Shown: in pieces, positions 11,850 through 23,234 of the stretch | How positions within the stretch are numbered: the first letter of the stretch is position 1 | Layout of the letters: the number at the start of each line of letters is the position of its first letter | NCBI GenBank assembly: GCA_960531495.1 | Contig: OY482860.1 | Span: 31,328,776 to 31,392,775 of the forward strand | Direction: 5' to 3' | Origin: Zeus faber | Lineage: Eukaryota > Chordata > Actinopteri > Zeiformes > Zeidae | Length of the DNA: 64,000 bases | Made by a program: the position numbers and the translations under genes | The notes under the pieces: generated by a model | Seen by the model: the letters and a program-made list of their open reading frames with translations, nothing else | The model's database searches: none | What the model was told of the DNA's origin: nothing

Positions 11850-12036
11850 CTAGGTGGAATTAGCCAAGGAGCAGAGAGAACATGTCATGACAGGGCTCCT
11901 ATCCTGAGTGTGTGAGGATAGGGTTTTGCCTACTGCTCATTAGACTACCCAACAAACTACAGGTATGCAGCCACCCTGACCCAATCACCTAGATCCAGGT
12001 GAGGTGTGGCTGCTCAAACCATCCCATCCCCACACC
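11850..12036 (-). mobile_element. LTR-like repeat copy 3, truncated (3' LTR of a nested element)
   Basis: Partial copy of the repeat at 21201-21512 in the same orientation, ending in CCCATCCCCACACCACA. Together the two flank about 0.65 kb of non-coding sequence that is split by the gypsy element, as expected for the two LTRs of a short non-autonomous minus-strand retrotransposon. Confidence 0.5.
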
Positions 12037-12434
12037 ACATACCCCCGACACCAAACTGAGGCCAGGAAGAATTCTTGGCTGAAGCCCACCAAGCAGAGAA
12101 AAAAAAGAAAAAAAATGTTTAAACCAGACTCTGACACAGGTTACGATACCCCAAAACTACAGACTCTGACACAGGGTTCCTATACCTTAAATAATAAAAA
12201 CACCGGACTCTGAAACAGGATTTCCATACCTTAAACAAACAAATGTACAAAAAAAAGCAACTGGTCCCCTTCCAGAGGACTTGGTTTCCCGGAGCAGCAT
12301 GGTCGCCTGGCCTCCTCTCCCAAGGGCGACAACAGACTGCCCCCTTCTCCCATCTGAAGCATGGGGTCTTGTGCTGCTGTGCTGGCTGGTGAAGGTATGG
12401 CTGGACTTGGCTGTTGCGGGGGCTGCTTTAAGTG
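12037..12434 (-). mobile_element. non-coding interior of short LTR element, left part
   Basis: Between LTR copy 3 and the gypsy left LTR. It contains three imperfect copies of a 40-45 bp unit with CAGACTCTGACACAGG (12123-12230). No coding sequence; the rest of the interior seems to resume at 20946. Confidence 0.4.
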
Positions 12435-12815
12435 TCATGGTCTCCGCCTTCATCTACCTTCCCCTCCCCCTCGTTACCTGTCTCATTAATCCAACTCCAT
12501 TCACCTGCACACACAGCTGTTCCCGATCTGAAATCTAACCACTATATATGCCTCTGTCACCAGTCACCCATTGCCAGATTGTCTTCGATGCTTGCACCAG
12601 ACTCTCCAGCGTTCTCCAGACTGATTCCCCGCTACTGACTCTGTCTCGTTCCGACCACGTATCCTGCCCGCCCCCCCGTCTGTCTTCTGTCTGCACTCCT
12701 CGTTATCGAACCAGCTTGTCCCCGATGAGGTATCCTGCCTGCCCCCTGCCTGTCTTCCGTCTGCTCTACAATAAAAGACATTACCAAATATCCCTGCCTG
12801 TCTTTGTGCTGCAAT
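12435..12815 (+). mobile_element. Ty3/gypsy chromovirus 5' LTR, part 1
   Basis: Starts TGTCATGG; includes ACTATATATGCC (TATA-like), CTACAATAAAAGACATTACC (polyadenylation signal) and an internal tandem copy of GTATCCTGCCYGCCCCC. It is cut near its 3' end by the minus-strand LINE. The final segment reappears at about 16300-16330 and also at 20829-20945. Confidence 0.75.
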
Positions 12816-15800
12816 TCAGAATCAGAAACAGAATCAGAAATACTTTAATAATCCCAGGGGGAAATTACTTTTGTTACAACTCCAAATCTACATACAACAT
12901 ATTTACATACAACATATAATAATTATTAAGAAACATATTTATATATAAATATATATTTAAACATATCTATATTCACATGGTAAAGTGTAAAGTGTACAGT
13001 TAAAATGTGCAAAAATAAGAAGGTGCAGAAGTGTATATCCGTGTTTTGAGGTCAGGTTACAGAGAGGGGGTGTCTGACTCTGAGGGAGGCGTTGTAGAGA
13101 TTGATGACCACAGGCAGGAATGATTTCCTGTGGCGCTCTGTGGTGCATCTGGGTAAGAGGAGTCTTCTGCTGAAGGTGCTCCTCTGCTGGGCCAGTGTGT
13201 CGCAGAGAGGGTGTAAGACATTGTCCAAGATGGACTGAAGCCTGGACAGCATCCTCCTCTCTGCCACAATCGTCAGGGTGTCCAGCTCCTCTCCTACGAC
13301 ATCACCGGCCCTCCTGATTAGTTTGTTTAGTCTGTTGTTGTCTGCGACCCTCAGCCCACTGCCCCAGCATGTGACAGCCAAGAAGATGGTACTGGCCACA
13401 ACAGACTCATAGAACATCCTCAGCATCGTCCGGCAGATGTTAAAGGACCTCAGCCTCCGTAGGAAATAGAGTCGGCTTTGGCCCTTTTTGTAGACTGCCT
13501 TGGTGTTTCTGGACCAGTCCAACTTGTTATTGAAGTACACCCCCAGGTACTTGTACTCCTCCACAGTGTCCACAGGGACCCCCTGGATGGAAACAGGGGT
13601 CACGGGTGTTTTTTCCCTCCTCAGATCCACTATGAGCTCCTTTGTCTTAGTCACATTGAGCTGCAGATGGTTCAGCTCACTCCAGGTAACAAAGTTGCCC
13701 ACGACAGTCCTGTATTCACTCTCATCACCCTTTTTAATACAACCAACTATTGCTGAGTCATCAGAAAACTTCTGAAGGTGGCAGGACTCAGTGCAATAGT
13801 TGAAGTCTGAGGTGAAGAGGATGAAGAGGAATGGAGAGAGGACAGTCTCCTGTGGGGCCCCAGTGTTGTTGACTACTCTGCAGACACACAGTTCTGTGGG
13901 CGTACATACTGTGGTCTGCCCGTCAGGTAATCAACAATCCAGGACACGATGGGGGCCTCCACCAGCATCGCAGCCATCTTCTCACCCAGTAGAGCCGGAC
14001 GGATGGTGTTGAAAGCACTGGAGAAATCAAAGAACATGACTCTCACAGTGCTCGCCGGCTTGTCCAGATGAGTGTAGACTCTGTTCAGCAGGTAGATGAT
14101 GCTGTCCTCAACTCCCAGGCGGGGCTGGTAGGTGAACTGCAGTGGATGTGAAAGGCCTGACCATAGCTGCTCCAGGAGGAGCCTCTCGAAGGTCTTCATG
14201 ATGTGGGACGTCAGAGCCACCGGTCTGTAGTCCTGAGGGCCGCTGGGACGCGACGTCTTTGGTACAGGAACGAGGCAGGACGTCTTCCACAGCACAGGGA
14301 CCCTCTGGAGGTGCAGGCTCAGGCTGAAGACTTGACTGAGTACTCCACACAGCTGGGGGGCACAGGCTTTAAGCAGCCTGGGAAATACACCGTCGGGGCC
14401 TGCAGCTTTGCCGGAGTGGAGTCTCGTCAACTGTCTTCTCACCAGGTTAGGCATGAAGGACACTGTAGAGGTGATAGTTGGGGGAGGGATGGGGTCCTCA
14501 GGTTGTGGAGGACATGATGTAGAGCAGAGGGGAGGGGTGGAGTAGGTGGGTGTGAATTGAGGCGGTGAGGAGCAAACAAGGGGTCTGTAAGGAGGAGGAG
14601 TAGGGGGAGATAAAGTGGCAGTTGTTGTTGAGCAGCCAGCAGCAGAGACTTGTGGGGGATGGGCCGCAGTAGCAAACCTATTGAAAAATAGGTTCAGTTC
14701 ATTGGCTCGGTCGCACGGCCCTCCAACCCCATGCCACCCGTCTTCTGGAACCCAGTGATGGTTCTCATGCCACTCCACACGTCTCATGCCACTCCACACA
14801 TCCCTCATGTTGTTTTGCTGGAGTTTTTTCTCCAGCTTCCTCTTATAACTGTCTTTTGCCTCCTTGATTGTAAGTTGGAGTACCCCCCTGCACCCCCCCT
14901 TTCCTCACCTCATCACGGTTGCCATTCTTCTTTTCGTTCAGGATGGCCTTAATGTCCTTAGTGATCCATGGTTTATTGTTGGCGTAACAGGTGACAGTCC
15001 GAACTGGGACATTGCAGTCCACACAGAAGTTGATATAGTCCGTGATGCACTCCGTGAGCCCATCAATGTCCTCCCCATGGGGCTCACAGAGTGCAGGCCA
15101 GTCAGTCACTTCAAAGCAGTCCTGCAGTGCCTCATAAGCCTCCTCCGACCACCTCCTCACAGTCCTTGTGGTCGTAAGCTTCCTCTTCACCAGAGGCACA
15201 TAGCAGGGTTTGAGGTGAACCAGGTTGTGATCTGACCTGCCCAGAGGGGGGAGAGAAGAGGAGATGTATGCATCCTTAATGTTAGCATACATCAGGTCCA
15301 GGGTCCTCTCCTCTCTGGTAGGACAGCTCACGTACTGTTTGAAAGTCGGCAGAACTCTGTTCATGGTGACATGGTTAAAGTCTCCCGACATGATGATGAG
15401 GGCACTGGGGTGTTGAGTTTGAAGTTTGGAGATGGTGGTGTGTATGATGCTGCAGGCAGATGTTGGGTTTGCAGAGGGAGGGATGTACAGGACAACGATG
15501 ATGACATGCAGGTTCTCTCTAGGCAGATAGTATGGACGGAGTCCAACGGCCAGCAGTTCAGCATCTGGGCTACAGAGCTGTTCTTTAATGGTGATGTGAC
15601 CAGGATTACACCATCTGCTGTAACTAGAACGACAAGCCCCCCGCCTTTCCGCTTACTGCTCTCGGTACAATCCCGGTCCGCCCGGACGGTGTAGAAGCCA
15701 TCGACAGAGACGTTCTGGTCTGTAATGTCCCTGTGCAGCCATGTCTCAGTGAAACACATCAGACTGCACTCCCGGTACTCTGCGCGGCTCCGCGTTAGTG

Positions 15801-16270
15801 CCGTTAGCTCGACCATTTTGTTGCTGAGAGATTGACGTTTCCCATAACAACAGAGGGGAGACACGGCTTAAATCTTCTCCTCTCCATAAGCCGTCCCGTC
15901 TCGACCCTCCACTCTTCCCCCGTTGTTGCTTCCCTCCTCTGCATCCCCGGTGTGTTTTCTTCCAGAGTTCAGATGGTATATCAGCTGGTCTGGCCACCAT
16001 GCCGGCTGGCATTAGCGCGATCAGCTGTTCTCCGGAGTAAACAAAGGCAGCGTGTCCTGGTGGAAGCGGCATAATAAAAACAACACGAAAAAAAAACCAC
16101 GAAAACTCTCAAAAAAAAACTTTGTTAGAGAGAGCAGGACTTCACATAGTTAGAGTGAAAAAAACAGAACGGACAAAAGAGAATAAAAGTTAAGAAAGTT
16201 AAAAAGCAGACTCAAAAGTAGGAGCAATGTAACAGGCAGCATGCAGCTTTCGCGCACGCGCACTTCGCGA
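12816..16270 (-). mobile_element. L2-like non-LTR retrotransposon, near full length, decayed
   Basis: Minus strand, about 3.4 kb. From its 5' end: an A/T-rich leader (about 16075-16270); endonuclease pieces at 15864-15361 (CFTETWLH) and 15391-14843 (SGDFNHVT, GRSDHNLV); then reverse transcriptase at 14808-13873 (SGKAAGPDGV, DYRPVALTS, FDFSSAFNTI) and 13702-13052 (YLGVYFNNKLDWS). The FSDD catalytic box survives between them (about 13770-13790) in a shifted frame. The 3' tail is GGGATTATTAAAGTATTTCTGATTCTG-like, TTCTGA-repeated. At least three frame breaks make it inactive. It is inserted in the gypsy left LTR in the opposite sense. Jockey-superfamily membership is clear; L2 rather than Rex1/CR1 is a judgement from memory. 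Confidence 0.85.
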
Positions 16271-16289
16271 TGATTTGGGTCCTAAACGC

Positions 16290-16330
16290 ACTTCACGATG
16301 ATTTTGGTTCTAACCACACTTGTTACAGTA
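16290..16330 (+). mobile_element. gypsy 5' LTR, last bases after the LINE
   Basis: TTTTGGTTCTAACCACACTTGTTACA aligns with the end of the 3' LTR remnant (GGGTCCGAACCACACCCGTTACA at about 20922-20945). A repeated CGCACTTCRCGATGATT (about 16258 and 16287) blurs the LINE border. Confidence 0.65.
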
Positions 16331-16343
16331 CAATCTGGCCAAC

Positions 16344-17726
16344 AATGGACCCAGCACACAACCCTGAGTTGCTGGCACGCCTGGGAAGGGTGGAGTCACA
16401 GCTCCAACACCAGGAGGCTGTCCGAGCCTCCACCTCAGCGAACGTTCGGCTAGCAGCGGATAGCTAGGAGCAAGGGCTCGCCACGCTAGCTGCCCAGGTC
16501 CAGCAGCTCGCCATCGCTCTCTAACAGTTAAACCCGCCGCCTGCTTCCCCGGACCCACCTCCATCAGCACCGGCCCAGCCTGGGTACTCCCTGGAGCCCC
16601 GGGTGGGGGTTCCAGAACGCTACTCCGGAGACGCAGATGGCTGTAGTCCGTTCATCACGAACTGTTCCATCCTCTTAGCTCTGCAGCCCCACACCTTCGC
16701 CTCCGAGGAAGCCAGGGTGGCGTTCACCGTAAATCACCTGACGGGCCGCGCTCGGCTCTGGGGAACGGCCGAGTAGGAACGACGCGCGCCTTCGCTGCCG
16801 AGATCCGCAAGGTGTTCGGGGTGACATCACGAGTTCCCGATGTTGCTGGTGGTCTCCTGGGTCTCAGTCAAGGGTCCCGCTCCGTGGTCGATTACGCGAT
16901 CGACTTCCGCACCCAGGCTCGACTGAGCGGGTGGAACCCGGCAGCCCAGATTGACGCATTCCTGAAGGGATTAGCAGAGTACGTGAAGGATGAGCTAGTT
17001 TCCCACGACCTGCCCACCTCTCTCGATGGGATCATTGAGCTTGCTTCTTGTATTGACCGACGCATCCAGGCACGGCAGCGAGAGAGGCGTCAGAGGCAAG
17101 TGGAGCGCCGCCCAGCAACCCGTCTTCCAGGTTCCTCCGGGCAGCTAGCTCTTCCGGCCCGTCAACCCACAAGTGAGTCCTCTCCCATACGGGTTGGCCG
17201 GGACAGCCTCACCCCAGAGGAGAAGGAGAGACGCCGGGTGGGGAACCTTTGCCTCTACTGCGGTCTAGCTGGACACTTTTCCGCATTCCACATTTCCGGG
17301 TGTCCGGTAAAAGGGCCGGGCTCGCCAGTGAGGGAGGAGGTCCTGGTGAGCCACACCTCCAAATCCCCCTCCAACCTACGCCCCCTGTGCCAGGCTTGGC
17401 TGCTGCCCCAAGGCTCACATTCCCTCGCCATACTTATTGACTCTGGTTCCGATGTTAACATCATCGACGATAACCTAGCACAGCAACTGGGTGTTGGTCG
17501 AGTTTTCCTGCCTTCTCCGGTACCTACCACTGCCCTGAATGGCCGCCTCCTGGGGACAGTCACCCATCAGACAGTGCCCATCCGCATGCTCCTGTCCAGC
17601 AACCACCACGAGACGATACAGTTCTGCATCCTGCACTCACCTCGTCACCCTCTCCTCCTGGGGTTTCCCTGGCTCCGGCGTCACAACCCACACCTCCACT
17701 GGACCACAGTGGCTATTCTGGGATGA
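16344..17726 (+). pseudogene. gypsy gag and protease remnant
   Basis: The gag start MDPAHNPELLARLGRVESQ meets a stop after about 40 codons (16465). Frame is lost until 16812, then open to 17726. The later part has a gag matrix/capsid-like region, a disturbed zinc knuckle (CLYCGLAGHF, then the last Cys displaced by an insertion), and a retropepsin-like domain with ILIDSGSDVN holding the catalytic Asp-Ser-Gly. A stop ends it before reverse transcriptase. Old, non-functional copy of a Ty3/gypsy element. Confidence 0.85.
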
Positions 17727-18990
17727 AGTCCTGCGTGCCTTCAGGTCTGCCTGAAGCAAGCCGCCACACCTCAGCCACCCACCAGCTTCAGCTCCGCACC
17801 CGACATGTTGGGGGTCCCCGCCGAGTACCTCGACTTCAGGGAGGTCTTCAGCAAGTCCAAGGTGACATCCCTTCCCCCGCACAGGCCGTACGATATTGCC
17901 ATCGACCTCCAGCCCGGCTCCACCCCCCCAGAGGCTGCCTGTACTCCCTGTCCGCCCCAGAAAGAGAGGCCATGGACACCTATATTTACGATGCCCTGGC
18001 GGCAGGCATCATCCGTCCCCCCTCATCCCCGGCGGGGGCGGGCTTCTTCTTCGTGGAGAAGAAGGATAAGTCGATTCGCCCCTGTATTGACTATTGCGGT
18101 CTCAAGGACATTACGATCAAGGACCGCTATCCCCTGCCCCTCATCTCATCAGCCTTCGAACTCCTGGAGGGGGCCACGGTGTTCACCAAGCTCGACCTAT
18201 GCAATGCCTACCATCTGGTCCAGGTTCGAGATGGATGGAAGACGGCGCTCAACACTCCCTCCGGTCACTACGAATATCTGGTGATGCCCTTTGGTCTCAG
18301 CAACGCCCCCGCTGTCTTCCAGGCCCTGGTCAATGACGTGCTCTGGGACATGCTCAACAAATTCGTCTTTGTGTACCTCAACGACATCCTGATCTTCTCC
18401 CGATCCCAAGTTGAGCACGTCCACCACGTCCAGACGGTACTGCAGCGCCTCCTGGAGAACTCACTCTTTGTGAAGGCGGAGAAGTGTGAGTTTCACGTCC
18501 CGTCCGTCTCCTTCCTGGGGTACGTCGTAGGGAGGGGGACCATCCAGATGGACTCCACCAAGGTCTCCACCGCCACCACCTGGCCCGCCCCGGACACCCG
18601 CAAACAACTCCAGCGCTTCCTCGGTTTTGCCAACTTCTATAGGAGGTTCATCCAAGGCTACAGCACGGTGGCTGCCCCCCTCACAGCCCTAACCTCCTTC
18701 AAGGTGCCATTTCGGTGGTCCGCCGCCGCCAACGACGCTTTCGTGGCCCTGAAGGCACGGTTCAGTTCAGCCCCCATTCTGGTATTGCCTGACCCCGAAC
18801 GGCAGTTCGTGGTTGAAGTGGACGCCTCCGACATGGGAGTCCGAGCTGAACCGCCTCCGACCAGAAGCTTCACCCCTGCGCCTTCTTCTCCAGGCGTTTA
18901 ACCCCGGCCGAGAGGAACTACGACATCGGGAATAGGGAGCTTCTCAACGTCAAATTGGCCCTGGAGGAGTGGCGACACTGACTAGAGGGA
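17723..18990 (+). pseudogene. gypsy reverse transcriptase and RNase H remnant
   Basis: Open from 17723 to 18901. The RT blocks are in order: [41 protein letters not shown] and [10 protein letters not shown]. The catalytic box reads YLND where the family has YxDD, so one metal-binding aspartate is lost. The following connection ([11 protein letters not shown]) and the start of RNase H ([10 protein letters not shown]) are present, then a frameshift near 18845 and a stop at 18981 break RNase H. The first 90 codons of this frame are a shifted reading and not part of the domain. Confidence 0.88.
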
Positions 18991-19008
18991 ACCCAGCTGC
19001 CGTTCCTG

Positions 19009-20218
19009 GTGTGGACTGACCACAAGAACCTGGAGTATATCCAGTCCACCAGGAGACTGAACTCCCGTCAGGCCCGTTGGGCGCTCTTCCTAACCAGGTT
19101 CAATTTCTCCTTCTCCTATCGGCCGGGGTCACGCAATGTCAAACCTGACACCCTGTCCCGGCAGTTTCAGGAGGAGGAGGGGGAAGACGCTGCTGACCCT
19201 GACCCTGACCCTGACGCCGTCCTCCCATCTAGTTGCCACACTCACCTGGGAGGTGGAAGAAAAGGTCAGAGCCGCCGCCCAGGACCAACCTGGACCCAGC
19301 GCATGTCCGCCCGACCGTCTGTTCGTCCTGCCTGACCTCCAGTCTGAGGTTCTCCAGTGGGCCCACAACTCCCGACTCACCTGCCACGTGGAGATCCAGC
19401 GGACGAAGGAGGCCGTCCAGCGCTGCTTCTGGTGGCCCTCTCTGGGTGAGGACGTCCGAGGGTTCGTCAATGCCTGCCCCACCTGTAACCAGCACAAACC
19501 CTCTCTTCTTGCTCCTGCCGGTCTCCTACACCCACTGCCGGTTCCTCATCGCCCCTGGTCTCACATCTCTGTGGACTTCGTCACTGGTCTGCCACCGTCT
19601 AGCGGCAACACTACCATCCTGACCGTGGTGGACTGGTTTAGCAAGATGGCTCGCTTCGTGCCTCTACGGAAGCTCCCGTCGGCCAAGGGCACCGCCCAGC
19701 TATTATTGTACCATGTTGTCCGCCTCCATGGCATCCCGGTAGATGTTGTATCGGACCAGGGTCCCCAGTTAGCCTCTGTCTTCTGGAGGGAGTTCTGTGC
19801 GCTCCTGGGGGCCACCGTCAGCCTGTCCTCAGGGTACCACCCCGAGTCCAACGGCCAAAGGGAGCGGAAGATCCAGGAGATGGAGACCGCCCTTCGCTGC
19901 ATGACGTCACAAAACCCGTCGTCCTGGTCCGAGCAGCTTTTGTGGATGGAATATGCCCACAACACCCTGACCAGTTCGACCACAGGCCTCTCCCCCTTCC
20001 AGTGCACCTACGGCTTCCAACTGCCTCTGTTCCTGGCCCTTGAGAAGGAGGCTTCCTGCCCGTCCGTCCAGGCCTTCATTCGCCGCTGCCGCAGGACCTG
20101 GACCCGGGCCCGGGCCGCCCTCCTCCGAGCCGCTGGCCATAACACCTCTGCCGCTCCCAGGCCCTGGAGTACCAGCCCGGCCAGAAGGTCTGGCTCTACA
20201 CCGGGGATCTCCCCCTGA
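19009..20218 (+). pseudogene. gypsy RNase H end and integrase remnant
   Basis: RNase H C-terminus ([34 protein letters not shown]) to about 19170, then a frame change to the integrase: an H-x-H/C-x2-C zinc region (HVEIQ...CPTCNQH) and a catalytic core with SVDFVTGLPPS, VVSDQGPQL and HPESNGQRE, giving the D, D and E residues. The integrase core is fairly intact until about 20130, where a frameshift separates it from the C-terminal domain. Confidence 0.88.
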
Positions 20219-20220
20219 AG

Positions 20221-20828
20221 GTGGAATCCAAGAAGCTGGCTCTTCAGTTCATCGGCCCGTTAATGATCAAGAAGGTCGTCAACCCGGTGGCAGTGCGGCT
20301 CAAGCTCCCCAGGTCCATTCGCGTCCATCCCACCTTCCATGTGTCCAAAGTTAAGCCGGTCCGGGAGAGTGCTCTGGTCCCCTTGGCGCCTCCCCCGCCT
20401 CCTCCGCGCTTCATTGACGGGGGTCCTGCCTTTTCTGTCCGCTGTCTCCTACATTCCCGCCGGCGTGGGAGACGCCTGCAGTACCTGGTGGATTGGGAGG
20501 GTTACGGTCCGGAGGAGAGGTCCTGGGTCCCTGCAAGAGACATTCTGGACCACACCCTCATCAGGAGGTTCCATCAGCGCCATCCTGACCAGCCCTCCAG
20601 ACCGGGTCAACCCTCCCGACCACAGACCCCACCACCTCTCTTGTCTGGACCCTCCAGTGATGGTTCAGAGGCGGACGATGTCGACCCTGTGGGTCCCTCC
20701 TCCGACGAGGAGGACGAGGCCCATTCAGCGGAGGACGAGGAGATGGACGGGGTCTCTGACGAGTACTCCGATGAGAATCACGTGGCCCATTTAACGGAGG
20801 GCCAAGAGAGGACGGGCTCTCCGACGAG
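20221..20828 (+). pseudogene. gypsy integrase C-terminus with chromodomain
   Basis: [20 protein letters not shown] and [15 protein letters not shown] are the integrase C-terminal SH3-like block. [20 protein letters not shown] then RSWVPARDI is a chromodomain, which places the element in the chromovirus branch of Ty3/gypsy (Sushi-like in fishes). The acidic tail continues to about 20828, where the frame runs straight into the LTR remnant. The end of the element's interior, including any polypurine tract, is missing. Confidence 0.88.
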
Positions 20829-20945
20829 TACGAGTATCCTGCCTGCCCCCCGCCTGTCTTCGGTCTGCTCTACAAATAAAAGACATTACCAAATATCCCT
20901 GCCTGTCTTTGTGCCACAATTGGGTCCGAACCACACCCGTTACAT
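20829..20945 (+). mobile_element. gypsy 3' LTR remnant (last ~117 bp)
   Basis: Matches the end of the 5' LTR from GTATCCTGCCTGCCCCC through the polyadenylation signal to GTTACA. About 300 bp of its start are deleted. Sequence after it begins TGAAGG; the base pairs before the left LTR are TTAAG, so no clean target duplication is visible. Confidence 0.8.
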
Positions 20946-21200
20946 GAAGGGGTGGCCTGGCTGCTGGGCTGCTGGATGGTCCAGGCGGTGGCTGGTAGAG
21001 GAGCTAGCTGCAAACAGTTACCCATGGTGGTTGCTGGGGCTGCTTCTCCCCCGATCCTCCGCCGGACTCCTGGATGCTGCTCCCACTTGGGAGAGGGTTG
21101 GTGCTGGGGCTGCCTGTTGACCCGCTGGTGGCTCCAGGGCGTCTTCTGACAGCACCTCTGTGTCCCTTCCCCGTGCTGGAGAATCCCTGTACAGGTGCCA
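20946..21200 (-). mobile_element. non-coding interior of short LTR element, right part
   Basis: GC-rich, with repeated GGCTGCTGG and GTGGCTGG words similar in style to 12390-12434. No coding sequence. Placed by position between gypsy and LTR copy 4. Confidence 0.4.
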
Positions 21201-21512
21201 CTGTGGCAGTTTCTCCTATCACATGCCACCCAAGTGGTGTTTTCAGGGCCCTCCGGCACAGAGACACAGAAGAAAATGGGTTGTAGAAACCAGTTTATTG
21301 TAGAGAGGAGGCTAGGTAGAATTAGCAGAGGAGCAGATCGAACATGTCATGACAGGGCTCCTATCCTGAGTGAGTGTGGGGATAGGGTTTTACATGCTGC
21401 TCATTAGACCAACGAATGAGTAACAGGTATGCAGCCACTCTGACCCAATCACCTAGAGTCAGGTCAGGTGTGGCTGCTCAAACCATCCCATCTCCACACC
21501 ATAGACTAATAA
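21201..21512 (-). mobile_element. LTR-like repeat copy 4 (5' LTR of the nested element)
   Basis: The best preserved copy. On the minus strand it starts TGTGGAGATGGGATGG, has CTACAATAAACTGG, and ends CTGCCACA. Same orientation as the copies at 10389, 11026 and 11850. Confidence 0.6.
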
Positions 21513-22227
21513 AACTGAAAGTTGATGGGGGTGCCGTCTGCCCTCTGTTCTGTGGTCTGCATCCTTGGCGGCCGGAAGCTGACCAGGTGCCCAATGGGGG
21601 CATGGAGATGCCCGGCATGGCGGAGGCACATGGCGGAGGTGCATGATGGGCCGCTCTGCACCCGTGGCTGGTGGGTGGCCTTGCTAAGGCGCGGTTGCGG
21701 GTGGGGTCCACATGGTCGCTCCCCGGCCTTCTCCTCGGCCTTCCCGGTGTTGATAGGCTTCACCTATCTCTCACAGTGCCAAAACTCATACTCACTACAT
21801 ACACTACACAATAGGCCTAGGGTTTGCGGGAGCAGTGGGTTGGCTGCCATCTTGCCTGTCACACTCCAGCGTGCTTCTCGTCTGTCCCAAAATATGAATC
21901 CCACTCATATTAACTTAGAACACATGCACTTGCACACCAATCTTACTCCGAACAACACTCCACCAGACCAGGGTCTGCGGGGCAAGAGGGGTGCAAGTGA
22001 TTCGGGTTAGACTTGCCTGAAGGACTCACATCCCCACACCCGCAATTTTAACTGCAATTGCCAACAGCACACATTAAGCACTGGGGTTTTCCGGGTTGGC
22101 AGGTCGCTGGCGGACCAGGTAGGCCCCCTGCCAGCTGGGCTGGGTTAGGGTTAGGGTTAGGCTTGGCACTAGTGGCCGGGTGGGGCGTCTGGTCAGCTGC
22201 GGTGGGGCGGGCCTCACCCTTGCGCAA
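21513..22227. other. unassigned sequence, probably old mobile DNA
   Basis: Moderately GC-rich with no exon and no domain recognised. Three direct GGGTTA units at 22142-22161 look telomere-like but are too few to mean anything by themselves. Confidence 0.35.
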
Positions 22228-22556
22228 GCCGTGTGTGGTTCTATGTTTATTTGTCTCACCTGTGGTGAATCTCACCCTCTTGGAGTAGTGATTATTTGTT
22301 TATAGACCCAAGCATGGTAAAATAGTTCTCCAAAGAGGGGGGTTGGTGGTGGTTGTGTATAATATAAAGCTGTGCTCTGGTCGTCCACAGGTCGTCACAG
22401 GACAGAGTTATTGCAGCAGTTGTTGATGATTAAAGAATTAATAAATAGTTGCATTGCAGGTTGACAAGTTCAACTCCAGTTGCAGACTAACTGTCCTAGA
22501 TAAATGGAACAAATACTCTGTGTTGTATGTCCAGCATGCTGACAGAACAGGGTAAA
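22228..22556 (+). mobile_element. dispersed LTR-like repeat, copy A
   Basis: About 330 bp also found at 33643-33966. Both copies share GTTTATTTGTCTCACCTGTG, CTCCAAAGAGGGGGGTTGGT, GTTGTTGATGATTAAAGA and CAGCATGCTGACAGAACAGG, and both end in A-rich sequence. The TG start and AATAAA inside suggest a solo LTR. The family is not recognised. Confidence 0.6.
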
Positions 22557-22584
22557 AAAAAACAAAAAAAAAACTGAAAGTTGA

Positions 22585-22745
22585 ACTTAAACTATTGATC
22601 ATATTGATCCTATTGATTGTGTGGATCGTAATGATCCTTTAAATTGGGTTAATCATACTGATCCGCTTCATCATCAAGATCTTATTGTTCCTATTGATTG
22701 TATTGATCCTATTCATCTATTTGATCCAATTGATGGTATTGATCA
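22585..22745. repeat. TTGATCCTAT-type minisatellite
   Basis: About 15 imperfect copies of a 10-bp unit built on ATTGATC, about 160 bp before the GAIN-1 donor. Confidence 0.85.
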
Positions 22746-22906
22746 CACTCCTCTCTGTGTACACTCAATGCAGTGCACTGAGAGAGGGATGGAAGGCTCC
22801 GCTTGCTATGGGAGGGGGGTAATGCTCTTTTCACTTTGACTGATAATTATCACTTAGTGCAGATGATCGAAAATGATAATCCAAGCAGAGATTAACAGAG
22901 TCTCAC

Positions 22907-23101
22907 CTGCACTTCATCAGATGAAGGCTCGTAGCTGGCCCTCCTAAAGGTCTCGGTCACGTTGCGGAGGATCTCCACGGACGACAGCAGGTCCCCAGCG
23001 TAGAAGCTCCTCCTCTGGGTGAGGTCTAGAAGATTCTTGGTGACCTGGGACATCCCGTCCCCCGCCAGCAGCCTCTGGCCCTTGGCAAGTTGGCCCTGGA
23101 C
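22907..23101 (-). CDS. adgrb3: adgrb3 exon: start of the GAIN region (GAIN-1)
   Basis: A 195-bp phase 0-0 exon of 65 codons, acceptor CTCCTGGAG, donor GTGCAG|GTGAGA. It reads [19 protein letters not shown], then [20 protein letters not shown], and contains the RNVTE glycosylation sequon. It matches the BAI3 helical segment that opens the GAIN domain ([15 protein letters not shown] in other vertebrates). GAIN domains mediate autoproteolysis at the GPS, which lies further 3' and outside the window. A decayed Tc1-like transposon begins about 130 bp upstream of the acceptor. Confidence 0.95.
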
Positions 23102-23234
23102 CTCCAGGAGAAAGACAACACAGGACATGTGGCATGGCTGCTCACTGACATGATGAATGAGCAATAGAAATAGAAATAGAAACTAGGAGGACCTAGCTCC
23201 TGACATCACACTGAGATGTGACGTCACTACACTT

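Noticed and set aside
17723..18000. N-terminal 90 codons of the RT frame as a novel domain
   Set aside because: They are a shifted reading of the protease-RT junction; the parallel frame fits the family better there.
22142..22161. Telomere repeat (GGGTTA)
   Set aside because: Only three units; also two at 34736 and short CCTAA runs at 37360 and 40155. Too short to infer a telomere or fusion site.
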